Numbered from the stretch's first letter, positions 24,454-33,114 are shown. The stretch is 52,827 nucleotides of DNA from an uncultured Acetatifactor sp. (GCA_910586515.1 CAJUGL010000021.1:1-52827); one strand, 5' to 3'. Translations and numbers: made by a program. The notes: generated by a model not told the origin, from the letters alone.

Positions 24454-24864
24454 TCACATGGTACCCGCCCCAGGAAGCGTCCTTCTGCCACCGTCTGTCC
24501 CCGCCGCCTCCTGTGAAATCCCTCCGGAAGCATCCGCATCCAGCATATCGTACATCTTCCCGTAATCTCTTTCCGCCAGAAACCCCATGTACTCTTCCAG
24601 TAAATCCGCTGCTGCCTTTACCTCGCTGCCGGAGGATGTAGAATCCAGAACATCCTCCTGCCGATTGTCCCGGTCCTCCGGTGAGGAGCCGCCGAATATG
24701 CGCGCCCATACCTTAGCCAGCGCATTGTCTGAACCGTTCATCCCCTGCTCCACTGCTAAATACAGCGCCCCCGAAACCAGAACAATCGCTATCGCCTCCG
24801 CCCAAATAACGGCTCTCATCACAGAACGTTTTCTCCGCCTTCTCCTGCTTCTGTCTATTCTCAT
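24454..24864 (-). pseudogene. Truncated penicillin-binding protein, MecA_N-like N-terminal part
   Basis: 136 codons. Basic start MRIDRSRRRRRKR, one hydrophobic anchor (about residues 16-40), then AADLLEEYMGFLAERDYGKMYDMLD, which resembles the NTF2-like MecA N-terminal domain of class B PBPs. After GISQEA the sequence departs from that family and stops; the transpeptidase domain is missing. A second frame downstream stays open to 24353 but gives no recognisable domain. The promoter, BlaI-type boxes and a GGGAGGA site are intact, so a short anchored product could still be made. An alternative view is a small genuine anchored protein; the truncated-PBP reading is favoured by the beta-lactam context. 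Confidence 0.65.
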
Positions 24865-24889
24865 CTCTTTCCTCCCGTCTCTTTAAGTA

Positions 24890-24901
24890 TTACATATGTA
24901 A
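24890..24901. promoter_or_regulatory. BlaI-type operator upstream of the truncated PBP gene
   Basis: TTACATATGTAA is a perfect 12-bp palindrome with the TACA-nn-TGTA core, 26 bp before the start codon. A related imperfect box (24947-24960, TTACAATAGTAG core) covers the -10 region. Both resemble the operator at the blaI promoter. Confidence 0.75.
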
Positions 24902-24944
24902 GATTTAACAACAAAAAATTTAGGGATATTTCCCCATTACATTA

Positions 24945-24973
24945 ATCTTACAATAGTAGGATTTAAAAGTCAA
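24945..24973 (-). promoter_or_regulatory. Promoter of the truncated PBP gene
   Basis: TTGACT (24968-24973), 17-bp spacer, TAAGAT (24945-24950) on the minus strand. The -10 hexamer and spacer are overlapped by a BlaI-like half-conserved palindrome. Confidence 0.7.
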
Positions 24974-25032
24974 GATAAAACAGACAATGAACACGAAAAC
25001 ACCTGTGAACAGCAACTTAACCGCAATCGCAA

Positions 25033-25056
25033 CAGTTCAGCCAGGACGCTGAACTG
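25033..25056 (-). repeat. Inverted repeat downstream of the KDG kinase gene
   Basis: CAGTTCAGC and GCTGAACTG form a 9-bp stem with a 6-nt loop, about 30 bp after the kinase stop. It probably ends that transcript, although no strong T run follows. Confidence 0.5.
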
Positions 25057-25087
25057 CTGCGGCTTATTACGTAATATAGCGATATAC

Positions 25088-26119
25088 CTATCTCTGCACT
25101 CGTCCTGAAGCGTCGCCGCCTGCCAATGTCTCCACTTCTTTTCTGGATACCAGATTAAAGTCGCCGGGAATTGTATGTTTCAGCGCGGAGGCAGCCACGC
25201 CGAATTCCAGTGCCGCCCGGAAATCCTTTCCGTCCAGAAGTCCGCAGATTACGCCTCCTGCGAAAGAATCTCCTCCGCCCACACGATCAACAATGGGGTG
25301 GATGCTGTATTCTTTCGAATGATAGAATTCTTTGGTATCTCTGGCGTAAATGCAGGCTGACCAACCGTTGTCGGAAGCGGAACGGCTTACCCGCAGGGAA
25401 GAGACGCAGTATTCAAAGTTGTAATCGGCAACCATCTGCTCGAATATGGATTGATATCCTGCCAGCTCCAGATCACCGCTGGTAACGTCCGTCTTGCCGG
25501 GCTTGTACCCAAGCACCAGTTCCGCGTCTTCTTCGTTTCCGATGCACACATCCACATACTGCATCAGATTCTTCATCACCTTCTGGGCTTTCTCGGAAGT
25601 CCAGAGCTTCTTGCGGAAATTCAGGTCCACAGACACCTTTACGCCATGCTTCCTGGCCGCCTTCAGCGCATCCTCAGTCAGCGCCGCGGCCGCGTCGGAT
25701 ATGGCAGGGGTAATGCCTGTAAAATGGAACCAGTCCGCCCCTTCAAAAATAGCGTCAAAGTCAAAGTCAGCCGCAGTGGCTGTGGAGATGGAAGAATGCG
25801 CCCTGTCATAAACCACCTTGGAAGGTCTCATGGAAGAGCCGCTCTCCAGAAAGTAAATGCCCAGACGCTCCCCGCATTTCGCAATATGCTTTGTCCCCAC
25901 ATTATATTTCCGCAGGGCCGCCACCGCGCACTCCCCGATCTCATTGTCCGGCACCGCAGTCACAAACTCTGCATTATGTCCGTAATTTGCCAGAGATACC
26001 GCCACATTGGCCTCTCCTCCCCCGTAATTAATATCAAATTCATCCGCCTGGATAAATTTCTCGGAATTGGGGGTGGACAGCCTCAGCATGATCTCCCCCA
26101 TGGTAATCACTTTTGCCAT
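25088..26119 (-). CDS. kdgK: 2-keto-3-deoxygluconate kinase (PfkB family sugar kinase)
   Basis: 343 aa ribokinase-fold enzyme. The N-terminal substrate region reads MGEIMLRLSTPNSEKF, followed by the first PfkB signature INYGGGEANVAVSLANYG, and the catalytic second signature DRVGGGDSFAGGVICGLL near residue 290 with the base Asp. The LRLSTP..ERF-like start and its neighbour, KDPG aldolase, point to KDG phosphorylation (ATP + KDG to KDPG) in uronate or pectin breakdown; other keto-sugar kinases are possible. ATG at 26119 after AAGGA. It lies 90 bp downstream of the aldolase gene, so they probably share a transcript. Confidence 0.88.
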   Translation of the reverse strand: MAKVITMGEIMLRLSTPNSEKFIQADEFDINYGGGEANVAVSLANYGHNAEFVTAVPDNEIGECAVAALRKYNVGTKHIAKCGERLGIYFLESGSSMRPSKVVYDRAHSSISTATAADFDFDAIFEGADWFHFTGITPAISDAAAALTEDALKAARKHGVKVSVDLNFRKKLWTSEKAQKVMKNLMQYVDVCIGNEEDAELVLGYKPGKTDVTSGDLELAGYQSIFEQMVADYNFEYCVSSLRVSRSASDNGWSACIYARDTKEFYHSKEYSIHPIVDRVGGGDSFAGGVICGLLDGKDFRAALEFGVAASALKHTIPGDFNLVSRKEVETLAGGDASGRVQR

Positions 26120-26209
26120 TGTTCTCAAATCCTTTCCTGTGATATGGTTTTCCATCAAAGTCCGCAGCCCTGCTTCTTCCCTGAAAAAGAATCCGGGCGT
26201 TTCTGCCTG

Positions 26210-27169
26210 CTATTTCTGCAGCAAATGCACTCCGAATCCGCCGATCTCCTCCTTCAGATAGATGGCATTGATCTTGCCGTCCGGCCGCAGGATGGGCTCC
26301 TCGAACTCCGCCCCAAGCACAGTGGTCATATAGTTGATAGCCCGTTCAATATAATTCGTCCTGATGGCAACATGCCCCATGGCCCCTCTGCCGTGGCTGT
26401 TCAGCACTTCCACGATGGTGCCGGCAAAGCTGCCCCCGCTGCCCACCTTCACCGGAGTGCCGAACAGAAAGGCCAGACGGTTCACCGTCCTGTCCGCCTC
26501 TTCCTTGCTCTCGGAATTTACACCGATATGGGCCAGTTCAAAGCCCAGCATAGTCTGAACAGCCTCTCTGGTCAGCTGCTCAATCCTGTCCCATGCCCCT
26601 TCCCTGATCAGGTCTCCGGGCACCATCCAGGATCCGCCGCAGGCAATTACCTTGTCAAAATCCAGGTAGGACGTCAGATTTCCGGCATTGATGCCGCCGG
26701 TGGGCATAAAATTCATCTTTCCGTAGGGAGCCGCCATGGCCTTGATCTTCGCCAGACCGCCGGACTGCTCTGCAGGGAAGAATTTCACTGTCTCCAGGCC
26801 CAGCTCAATGGCCTGCTCGATCTCCGACGGCGTGGAGATACCGGGGATAACAGGCACATTTTTCTCCTGACAATGCCTCACGGTCCTGGGATTCAGTCCG
26901 GGGCTGACAATGAATTTCGCCCCGGCTTCCACCGCCGCGTCCACCTGTTCCGCATTCAGCACCGTTCCTGCGCCCACGCACATGTCAGGATAGCCGGCGA
27001 TCATGGCGCGAATTGCCTCCGCGGCCGCATCGGTGCGGAAAGTCACCTCCGCACAGGGAAGCCCCCCTGCGCACAGGGCCCTGGCCAGAGGAAGAGCGTC
27101 TTCCGCCCTGTCAATCTTCACCACGGGCACGATGCCTATTTTGCCGATCTGCTCTAATACTGGGTTCAT
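26210..27169 (-). CDS. eda: KDPG/KHG aldolase with C-terminal VOC-like domain
   Basis: 319 aa. Residues 1-210 are a class I KDPG aldolase TIM barrel: EVTFRT with the catalytic Glu, GAGTVLN, SPGLNP, and the Schiff-base Lys in VKFFPAEQSGG, then PTGGIN. It splits KDPG to pyruvate and glyceraldehyde 3-phosphate. Residues about 215-319 form an extra domain (GFELAHIGVNSESKEEADRTVNRLAFLFG and HVAIRTNYIERAINYM) resembling a glyoxalase/VOC fold. Standard Eda is about 210 aa, so this is a fusion. ATG at 27169 behind AGAGGG. It precedes the KDG kinase gene. Confidence 0.9.
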   Translation of the reverse strand: MNPVLEQIGKIGIVPVVKIDRAEDALPLARALCAGGLPCAEVTFRTDAAAEAIRAMIAGYPDMCVGAGTVLNAEQVDAAVEAGAKFIVSPGLNPRTVRHCQEKNVPVIPGISTPSEIEQAIELGLETVKFFPAEQSGGLAKIKAMAAPYGKMNFMPTGGINAGNLTSYLDFDKVIACGGSWMVPGDLIREGAWDRIEQLTREAVQTMLGFELAHIGVNSESKEEADRTVNRLAFLFGTPVKVGSGGSFAGTIVEVLNSHGRGAMGHVAIRTNYIERAINYMTTVLGAEFEEPILRPDGKINAIYLKEEIGGFGVHLLQK

Positions 27170-27269
27170 TTTTCCCTCTTTTCCGCATGTCTTTCCATGC
27201 TTTTTATTCTTCTCCACGGGTTGAAACACTGTCCTGCACCTGTGAACAGTAAAACTCTGCCACAGCCGC

Positions 27270-27596
27270 TTATGCCAGGACTTCCTTCACCGCCGCAGCG
27301 ATTTCGTCACACTTACAGTTTGCAAAAAAGTATTCCCGGAAGCTCTCCCCGGCCAGAGCGCCCTTCACCAGCTCCCTGTCCAGATTCTTCAGAATGGTTA
27401 TAATATCAGTATGGGTTACTTCTTTCACTTTATCCAGAATTTTTTTATTTCTCTGCTCCGGCTCCACTCTCTCGGGCGGATACCCGCCTCCTCCGGGCGC
27501 ACAGAAAAGCTTTTCAAAAGTATACTGCAGATTCAGCTCTCCTCCCCATCCGAAATTCTGTGCCAAAGGTATCGCTGCACAGTTTCCGTCGTTCAC
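27270..27596 (-). CDS. Hypothetical small protein, start uncertain
   Basis: 108 codons from a GTG at 27596 with no good ribosome site. The second half (KKILDKVKEVTHTDIITILKNLDRELVKGALAGESFREYFFANCKCDEIAAAVKEVL) looks like a real helical protein; the first half is less convincing and may not be translated. A GGGGAGGAG stretch inside the frame, near residue 19, could serve an internal start. No family recognised. It lies upstream of the aldolase and kinase genes, downstream of the promoter at 27748. It may be a remnant. Confidence 0.45.
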   Translation of the reverse strand: MNDGNCAAIPLAQNFGWGGELNLQYTFEKLFCAPGGGGYPPERVEPEQRNKKILDKVKEVTHTDIITILKNLDRELVKGALAGESFREYFFANCKCDEIAAAVKEVLA

Positions 27597-27747
27597 CTGA
27601 GAGAACAGATACTACAGGAAACTGCAGCTCATAAAATCACTTACATTTTATCATATACCGCCCTGATTATCTATTAACATTTTGTAAAATCATGTCAACT
27701 ACGGCGGGCAGCTGCTCTGTTTCCGGAAACTTTTCCTGTGTACAACC

Positions 27748-27776
27748 AGTATAGCTAAAAAAATTCTCAAAGTCTA
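27748..27776 (-). promoter_or_regulatory. Candidate promoter of the hypothetical-eda-kdgK run
   Basis: TAGACT (27771-27776), 17-bp spacer, TATACT (27748-27753) on the minus strand. The GCTATACTGG context recurs at the promoters at 33306 and 51370. Confidence 0.55.
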
Positions 27777-27796
27777 TTCAAATATTTCTCAAAACC

Positions 27797-27825
27797 TTGC
27801 AAATCTTGAACACTTGGGATAGAAT
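27797..27825 (+). promoter_or_regulatory. Sigma-A promoter of the HD pseudogene and araC-type gene
   Basis: TTGCAA (27797-27802), 17-bp spacer, TAGAAT (27820-27825) on the plus strand, about 65 bp upstream of the 27893 start codon. Confidence 0.65.
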
Positions 27826-27892
27826 AAAGAAAAAAACAGTCCATACAGCCTGAAGGCATGAAACAGTAATTTCAAAAAACAAGGAGGATTCT

Positions 27893-28245
27893 ATGCTGCC
27901 CACAAGAGAAAAAGCCCAATCAATTCTGGCGGAAGCGGAAAGACATTGGATGACTATATCGGAAACTTCGATACCACCCCGGAGGAACTGGCGCTGATCC
28001 GTGATGCCCTGAACACCGCCGTGCCCGACGATTACGACAGACTGATTCAGCTGTGTGACGCCCTTGCAGGCGCGGAAAGCGTGATGAATATTGAGGATCG
28101 AATGAACGACGTAAAACGGCGCTACGGCTCCTTCCCCCAGGAAAAATGGGACGGTAATTTAGCCCTGAAGGCATACTTTGAGGAAAAAATGGGGAAGGAC
28201 ATTTATACTGTAACAGGGAAGGGAACCTGCCCATGGAAGAACTGA
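27893..28245 (+). pseudogene. HD-domain phosphohydrolase with the catalytic core deleted
   Basis: AGGAGG precedes an ATG at 27893 that opens MLPTREKAQSILAEAER, the usual start of a Clostridial HD hydrolase of about 190-200 aa. Near 27943 the sequence jumps to the C-terminal half in another frame: DDYIGNFDTTPEELALIRDAL, YDRLIQLCDALAGAESVMNIEDRMNDVKRRYG, ending in KNGKGT-like residues at 28245. The central segment carrying the histidines and the HD pair is missing (roughly 100 codons by comparison with the family from memory). The first frame stops after 34 codons. The promoter and ribosome site remain, perhaps kept because the overlapping araC-type gene depends on them. Confidence 0.8.
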
Positions 28246-29090
28246 ATTCCTGCAAAACAGCCATCGAGCACTGCCTCCGAAAGAAGGCTTTTGCCATCGC
28301 CCATCTCTACAAAGAAGAAAAAGCCATGGACATGCACATCCATGACTGTTATGAACTGTATTATTCCATCTCCGGGGGAAAGCAGTTTCTCATTGACAAC
28401 CGCTTCTACACCATCTCCCCCGGAGATCTGTTTATCATCAACCAGTATGAGAGCCACAAGCTGACCCAGATCGACAACAGTGTCCACGAACGGATTGTGC
28501 TGTCCATCTATCCGGATTTTGTCAAGCGCCTATCTACACCGGATACGGATCTGGACTACTGCTTTTCCAACCGTGACAGCCGCTTTCAGCACAAGGTTTC
28601 CCTGGATAAGTCTGCGCAGCGCCGCTTCCTTTACTACATCAGCAAGATAACCTCCGCCAATGGTTACGCCCACGATATCATAGAACAGGCGGCCTTCCTG
28701 GAACTGTTGGTCATGATCAATGCCCTCTCCCATGCCAATGCCGCTGAAACCGTTGTAAGGGATTACAAATACAATCAGCAGGTTGAGGATATTCTGGCCT
28801 ATATTAATCAAAATATCGGCCAGAATATTACGGTGGAACAGCTTGCCGCAAATTTCTTTCTAAGCGAGTCCTATATCTGCCGCATTTTCAAGCAGGCCAC
28901 CGGCACCACCATCAACAAATACATCACGGCCCGCCGCATCAGCATTGCCAAAGCCCACTTAAATGAAGGAGACAGTGTGGGAACTGCCTTTGAAAAAAGC
29001 GGTTTCGGCGACTACAGCAGTTTCTTCAAGGCTTTCACCAAGGCCGTAGGGGTGTCTCCGAAAAAATATGCCTGCCTAAGCGTCAGCTGA
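28233..29090 (+). CDS. AraC family transcriptional regulator
   Basis: 285 aa. An N-terminal cupin-like sensory domain (about residues 25-95: MHIHDCYELYYSISGGKQFLIDNRFY..ISPGDLFIINQYESHKL) is followed by two C-terminal helix-turn-helix units (ITVEQLAANFFLSESYICRIFKQATGTTINKYI and VGTAFEKSGFGDYSSFFKAFTKAVGVSPKKY). It overlaps the HD pseudogene by 13 bp at its start, and its last 15 bp overlap the stop of the convergent ABC gene. The ligand is unknown; carbohydrate sensing is common in this layout. Confidence 0.92.
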   Translation: MEELNSCKTAIEHCLRKKAFAIAHLYKEEKAMDMHIHDCYELYYSISGGKQFLIDNRFYTISPGDLFIINQYESHKLTQIDNSVHERIVLSIYPDFVKRLSTPDTDLDYCFSNRDSRFQHKVSLDKSAQRRFLYYISKITSANGYAHDIIEQAAFLELLVMINALSHANAAETVVRDYKYNQQVEDILAYINQNIGQNITVEQLAANFFLSESYICRIFKQATGTTINKYITARRISIAKAHLNEGDSVGTAFEKSGFGDYSSFFKAFTKAVGVSPKKYACLSVS

Positions 29091-31004
29091 TGTGTAATAC
29101 TGCGCCTGCATGGCCCACATTTCCGCATATTTCCCCTCAGGCTGCCCCAACAATTCCTCATGGGTTCCAAGCTGCACCAGGCGGCCCTGATCCAGTACCG
29201 CTATCCGATCGCAGAACCTGCAGGAAGAGAGCCTGTGGCTGACGGAAATCATGGTCTCCTCCGCCAGATGACGGAAAAACTGCTCATAAATTTCCTTTTC
29301 CGCATAAGGATCCAATGCGGCGGTGGGCTCATCCAGAATAACGATTCCGGCATCTTTATACACAGCCCTGGCAATGGCCAGTTTCTGGGCCTCCCCGCCG
29401 GACAGATTCATCCCGTCCTCCTCATAATCATGGGACACAGCCTGCCTGATCCCCTTTGGCAGCTTCTCTGTCTTCTCCTGCAGCCCTGCCCGGGCAAGGG
29501 CTTCCTCCACCCTCTTTTTGTCATACTTTCCGGACAAAGCCACATTTTCCGCCAGGGAAAAGGCGAACAGGGAAAAATCCTGAAAAACCGTGGCAATATT
29601 CCTGACATATTCATCATAGGAAAGGCCTGCAATATCCCGGCCGTTCAGCAGAATCCTGCCCTCCGTGGGCTCATACAGGCGGCAGAGCAGCTTGATCAAA
29701 GTAGTCTTGCCGGAACCGTTTTCCCCTGCGATGGCCAGTTTTTCTCCGGGCGCGATTTTCAGGGTAATGTCGCGAAGCACCATGGTTTCGCTCTCCGGGT
29801 AGTGGAAACTAACTCCTTCGAAGGCTATGCCGCAGCTCTTCAAAACCGCTTCCGGGCTTACGGCATCCGTTCTTTCCGGAGCTTCTTCCGCTGTCTTCAT
29901 ATCCCTCTTCCTCCCGGGGTCTTCCCCGCCGCCCTCCTGAAGATCCATATAGGCAAAAAAATTCTGCAGATGCACATTGTTATTCCGAAGGTCCGTAATG
30001 ATTTCCGCCAGTCCGCCAAGCGCTGTGATCAGCCCGGTGACCCCGGCGGAAACCATGAGCACATCGCCGATTCCGATAACCTGCCGTACTGCCAGATATC
30101 CCACTGTCCCGTAAACCGCTGCGCCGCAGATGCCTGCACACAGAAACCGCACCACATCAAGTCTGCTGACAGCCCGCATCTCTCTGATCTTCCCCTCCGC
30201 CAGACGTCCATAACATTTCTCCAGACTTTCCCGGAGAACCAGCTCTTTCTGTCTGAATATCCGTATATCCATGGCCATATCTTCGTCCGGCAGATAAGTC
30301 AGATCATAAAATTCTCCGTAGCGGTTATACTCCGCCCCATGCTCAAAGACGTCAAAGCTGACTGCAAAACGCCTGGCCGCAGTCTTACAGGTAACATAGG
30401 CCCCACCAACCGTCAGCGCCGCCAGTAACACCATAATTCCTGCAGCGCCGGTTCCGCCCAACAGGCCCGCTCTGACTCCGGACATTACCTGACGGAAAAA
30501 CTGCGCTCCGATCAGCAGCGCAGCCGCCGTCCGGCATACATTCGTGGCGAGCACTTCCATGTCCCAATAGAGACTGGCCATCCCGCCCCCGGTGAGGCCC
30601 ATGCTTCCGGAGACCAGTTCCCGAAGTTTTCGTGTGCTCTCTTTTTCCAATTGAAAAAAAGGAATTCTGAACGCTTTGTCCGTCAGAATGATTTCGTGGG
30701 TAGAAAAGAGTCTGCCGTACCCCACTGCCATCCGTGCATTGAGCCAGTGGCCCAGAACGGACAGCAGCAGCGTTCCCCCTGCGGACACCAGGACAAAAAT
30801 CAACAGCCGCATTCTGTCCCTCTCACCGGCCAGTTCATTCAATATTCCTGCAGACATGACAATCGCCAGCCAGGGTGTCCCTGCCGCAAGCACGCTTTTC
30901 CAGAATAAACACTTCATCTGCCCCGGCAATATCCTGTCAAATTCCCTGATCCCTCTGCGGATCAGCCGCCATTCTTCTCTTATGGTTCTGTCATATTTCA
31001 TCAT
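29076..31004 (-). CDS. ABC exporter subunit, second gene of the pair
   Basis: 642 aa half-transporter. The membrane domain spans about residues 35-340; the nucleotide-binding domain has Walker A GENGSGKTT, Q-loop FQDFSLF, signature LSGGEAQK, Walker B IVILDEPTAALD and H-loop SHRLSS, all canonical. A charged linker of about 35 residues (EDPGRKRDMKTAEEAPERTD) joins the domains. AGGAGG precedes the ATG. The gene follows the 643-aa exporter by 50 bp; two adjacent half-size exporters probably form a heterodimer for a drug or peptide. The regulated leader at 33.0-33.3 kb controls both. Confidence 0.87.
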   Translation of the reverse strand: MMKYDRTIREEWRLIRRGIREFDRILPGQMKCLFWKSVLAAGTPWLAIVMSAGILNELAGERDRMRLLIFVLVSAGGTLLLSVLGHWLNARMAVGYGRLFSTHEIILTDKAFRIPFFQLEKESTRKLRELVSGSMGLTGGGMASLYWDMEVLATNVCRTAAALLIGAQFFRQVMSGVRAGLLGGTGAAGIMVLLAALTVGGAYVTCKTAARRFAVSFDVFEHGAEYNRYGEFYDLTYLPDEDMAMDIRIFRQKELVLRESLEKCYGRLAEGKIREMRAVSRLDVVRFLCAGICGAAVYGTVGYLAVRQVIGIGDVLMVSAGVTGLITALGGLAEIITDLRNNNVHLQNFFAYMDLQEGGGEDPGRKRDMKTAEEAPERTDAVSPEAVLKSCGIAFEGVSFHYPESETMVLRDITLKIAPGEKLAIAGENGSGKTTLIKLLCRLYEPTEGRILLNGRDIAGLSYDEYVRNIATVFQDFSLFAFSLAENVALSGKYDKKRVEEALARAGLQEKTEKLPKGIRQAVSHDYEEDGMNLSGGEAQKLAIARAVYKDAGIVILDEPTAALDPYAEKEIYEQFFRHLAEETMISVSHRLSSCRFCDRIAVLDQGRLVQLGTHEELLGQPEGKYAEMWAMQAQYYTSADA

Positions 31005-31053
31005 TTCCGATTATACCTCCTGTTTTTTATTTCCGTTCCGGACTGGAGACTCT

Positions 31054-32985
31054 CTAAAACATTGTCTCTCCGTCCTCATAATACCGGCTCTGCACCCGGA
31101 ACATCTCCGCATACCTGCCCCCGCGCGCCATCAGCTCTTCATGGGTTCCCTCTTCCCGGATCTCCCCCTCTTCCATCACCAGAATACGATCGCAGAATCT
31201 GGTGGAGGCCAGTCTGTGGGATATGAAAACGGAAGTCCGCCCCTCCGTCAGCCTGCCGTAAGCCTGGTAAATTTCATTTTCCGCAATGGGGTCCAGGGCA
31301 GCGGTGGGTTCGTCCAAAATGAGCACGGGCGCATCCTTATACAGCGCCCTGGCCAACAGGAGCCGCTGCAGTTCTCCGCCCGACAATTCCGTTCCCCGGT
31401 CCGCAATCCGCTTTACCAGGCAGGTATCCGGCCCTTCCGGCAGGGAACGCACCTTTTCCTCCAGATTGGCCAGACGGATGCAGTTCCATAACCGCTGATC
31501 GCTTTCTGCGCAATTCCCCCGTCTCTCTTCCGGCTTCCGCCTTCCCCGGGCAGGCTTCCTTTGCTTCTTCTCCCGCGGTTTTTCCTGCCTTGCAACGTCC
31601 TGCCCGCAGTCCATATCCAATGTGATATTATCCCGGATGCTCACCGGCAGCACACCTGATTTCTGGAAAACTGCAGAGAACAGATTCCGGTAATCCTCCC
31701 CTGCAAAGGCCCTACAGTCCACTCCGTTGACCAGGATATCCCCCCGGGTAGGCCGCAGCAGTCCGCACAGCAGCTTCACAAAGGTGGTCTTTCCCGCGCC
31801 GTTGCTGCCTACAATGGCAAGCTTTTCACCCGGCCGTATGGTCAGATTGATATTCTTCAGCACCGAAATCTCCTGACAATTGCCCTCCTCGTCCGTTTCC
31901 CGGTAGGAGAAGGAAACCTGATTCCAGGTGAACGAAAGCGGCCCGGTGAGAGCCTCCGCCGGAAGGGTCTCCGTCTGTGTCCTTCCGCTGCCGGGCTCCC
32001 GGTTCATCTGTAAAAATTGTCGTAAATCCGTCACATAATAATCGGCTTCCATAAAACCGGAATATCCGCCCACCAGTTTTTCCAGGAAACTGCCCAGACC
32101 CGTGACCGCGGAAAAATACAGGGTAAAATCACCTATGGTCATATCCCCCTGAAAATACAGCCAGATCAAATACCCGTACGCACAGGCGCTGCGCAGGAAA
32201 ACCAGCAGGCCGTTCAGCAGCATTTTCCGAAACTGCTGACCGGAGACCTTCCTCTCCACCTGATCCTTATCTGCCGCCGCCCGGGCCGCAATTTCCCGCA
32301 GCCACCCCGCACAGGAATAAATGCGGATATCCTTTCCCTCCCGGATGCCCCGCAGGTGATAGGCAAGATAATTCAGCTTCCTGTCGGCCCTGGCCCTCTC
32401 CTCCTTCAGCCGGCTTTTGCGCTTCTCGGAAATCCCTCCGTAATACAGCTCCACGGCAAACAGCAGCACCAAAAGCGCCAGAACCAGGGGATGCAGCAGA
32501 CAGACCATTGCCCCCATGGCAGCGAGTCCGCCTGCATTTTCCAATAATTCCGTAATCCTGCCCGGATAGCTGACTGCGCCGTAATTGGGACTGCTGACGG
32601 CATTCCGCGCCTTCTCCGCGCTGATCCTGCCCTCCCCGGAGGAAAATATCTCGTAATCCAGGTCCATCATTTTCGCTTCCCATTTCGGTTTCAGCACGGT
32701 AAACAGAAAAACCTGGGAGCAGGCCGAAATCTGGTTGTGGACAATGGCGTTAAGGGCGGACACGGCAAACAGCCCGCCGCTGCCTGCCCCGGCCCACAGC
32801 AGAAGATATGGCAGTCCGGCCCTGCCTTCAATCTGATCCAGAATCATTTTGGGAATCCATATGGCAGCCAGCGAAAGAAGCACCTGCAGTCCGCTTCCCA
32901 AAAAAGGAAGGAAGATGCTTCCCGGCCTGAATGAGTACAGTTCACGAAACAGATAACAGAAGTTCGATTTTTGATTTATTTTCAT
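31054..32985 (-). CDS. ABC exporter subunit, first gene of the pair
   Basis: 643 aa half-transporter. Membrane helices lie at about residues 20-310; the nucleotide-binding domain has Walker A GSNGAGKTT, Q-loop FQKSGVL, signature LSGGELQR, Walker B VLILDEPTAALD and H-loop SHRLAS. An unusual basic insert of about 30 residues (EKPREKKQRKPARGRRK) sits between the Q-loop and the signature motif. The ATG at 32985 with GAGGA is preferred over an upstream in-frame GTG. It is the first gene after a leader with a small ORF and a terminator. Both subunits keep catalytic glutamates, unlike the 10-14 kb exporter. Confidence 0.87.
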   Translation of the reverse strand: MKINQKSNFCYLFRELYSFRPGSIFLPFLGSGLQVLLSLAAIWIPKMILDQIEGRAGLPYLLLWAGAGSGGLFAVSALNAIVHNQISACSQVFLFTVLKPKWEAKMMDLDYEIFSSGEGRISAEKARNAVSSPNYGAVSYPGRITELLENAGGLAAMGAMVCLLHPLVLALLVLLFAVELYYGGISEKRKSRLKEERARADRKLNYLAYHLRGIREGKDIRIYSCAGWLREIAARAAADKDQVERKVSGQQFRKMLLNGLLVFLRSACAYGYLIWLYFQGDMTIGDFTLYFSAVTGLGSFLEKLVGGYSGFMEADYYVTDLRQFLQMNREPGSGRTQTETLPAEALTGPLSFTWNQVSFSYRETDEEGNCQEISVLKNINLTIRPGEKLAIVGSNGAGKTTFVKLLCGLLRPTRGDILVNGVDCRAFAGEDYRNLFSAVFQKSGVLPVSIRDNITLDMDCGQDVARQEKPREKKQRKPARGRRKPEERRGNCAESDQRLWNCIRLANLEEKVRSLPEGPDTCLVKRIADRGTELSGGELQRLLLARALYKDAPVLILDEPTAALDPIAENEIYQAYGRLTEGRTSVFISHRLASTRFCDRILVMEEGEIREEGTHEELMARGGRYAEMFRVQSRYYEDGETMF

Positions 32986-33009
32986 TTTTATCCTCACAAT
33001 TCAGATTAG

Positions 33010-33061
33010 GATACCAAAATCAGAACACCGAAAATGAGCAGATTTCAGGTGTTTTGGTATC
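33010..33061 (-). promoter_or_regulatory. Imperfect stem-loop just upstream of the ABC gene
   Basis: GATACCAAAA (33010-33019) pairs with TTTTGGTATC (33052-33061), and inside that CACC (33026-33029) pairs with GGTG (33048-33051). It lies between the leader terminator and the ABC start codon. Confidence 0.6.
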
Positions 33062-33090
33062 ACAGGGTTAAAAGGTATCATAAATATCAT

Positions 33091-33114
33091 AAAAAAACTG
33101 CGGTATGCCCGCAG
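33091..33114 (-). terminator. Leader terminator (candidate attenuator) of the ABC operon
   Basis: On the minus strand CTGCGG-GCATA-CCGCAG is followed by seven Ts. It lies about 200 nt after the promoter and 106 nt before the ABC start codon, so transcripts must read through it to express the exporters. Confidence 0.85.

Noticed and set aside
24353..24709. Second minus-strand frame over the truncated PBP gene as an independent gene
   Set aside because: It has no start signal and no recognisable domain; it runs through the inverted repeat at 24364-24393. It may contain shifted remnants of the PBP, but this could not be confirmed.
25451..27157. Long plus-strand open frame (568 codons) opposite kdgK and eda
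   Set aside because: It spans two genes and their gap in antisense, with no recognisable domain.
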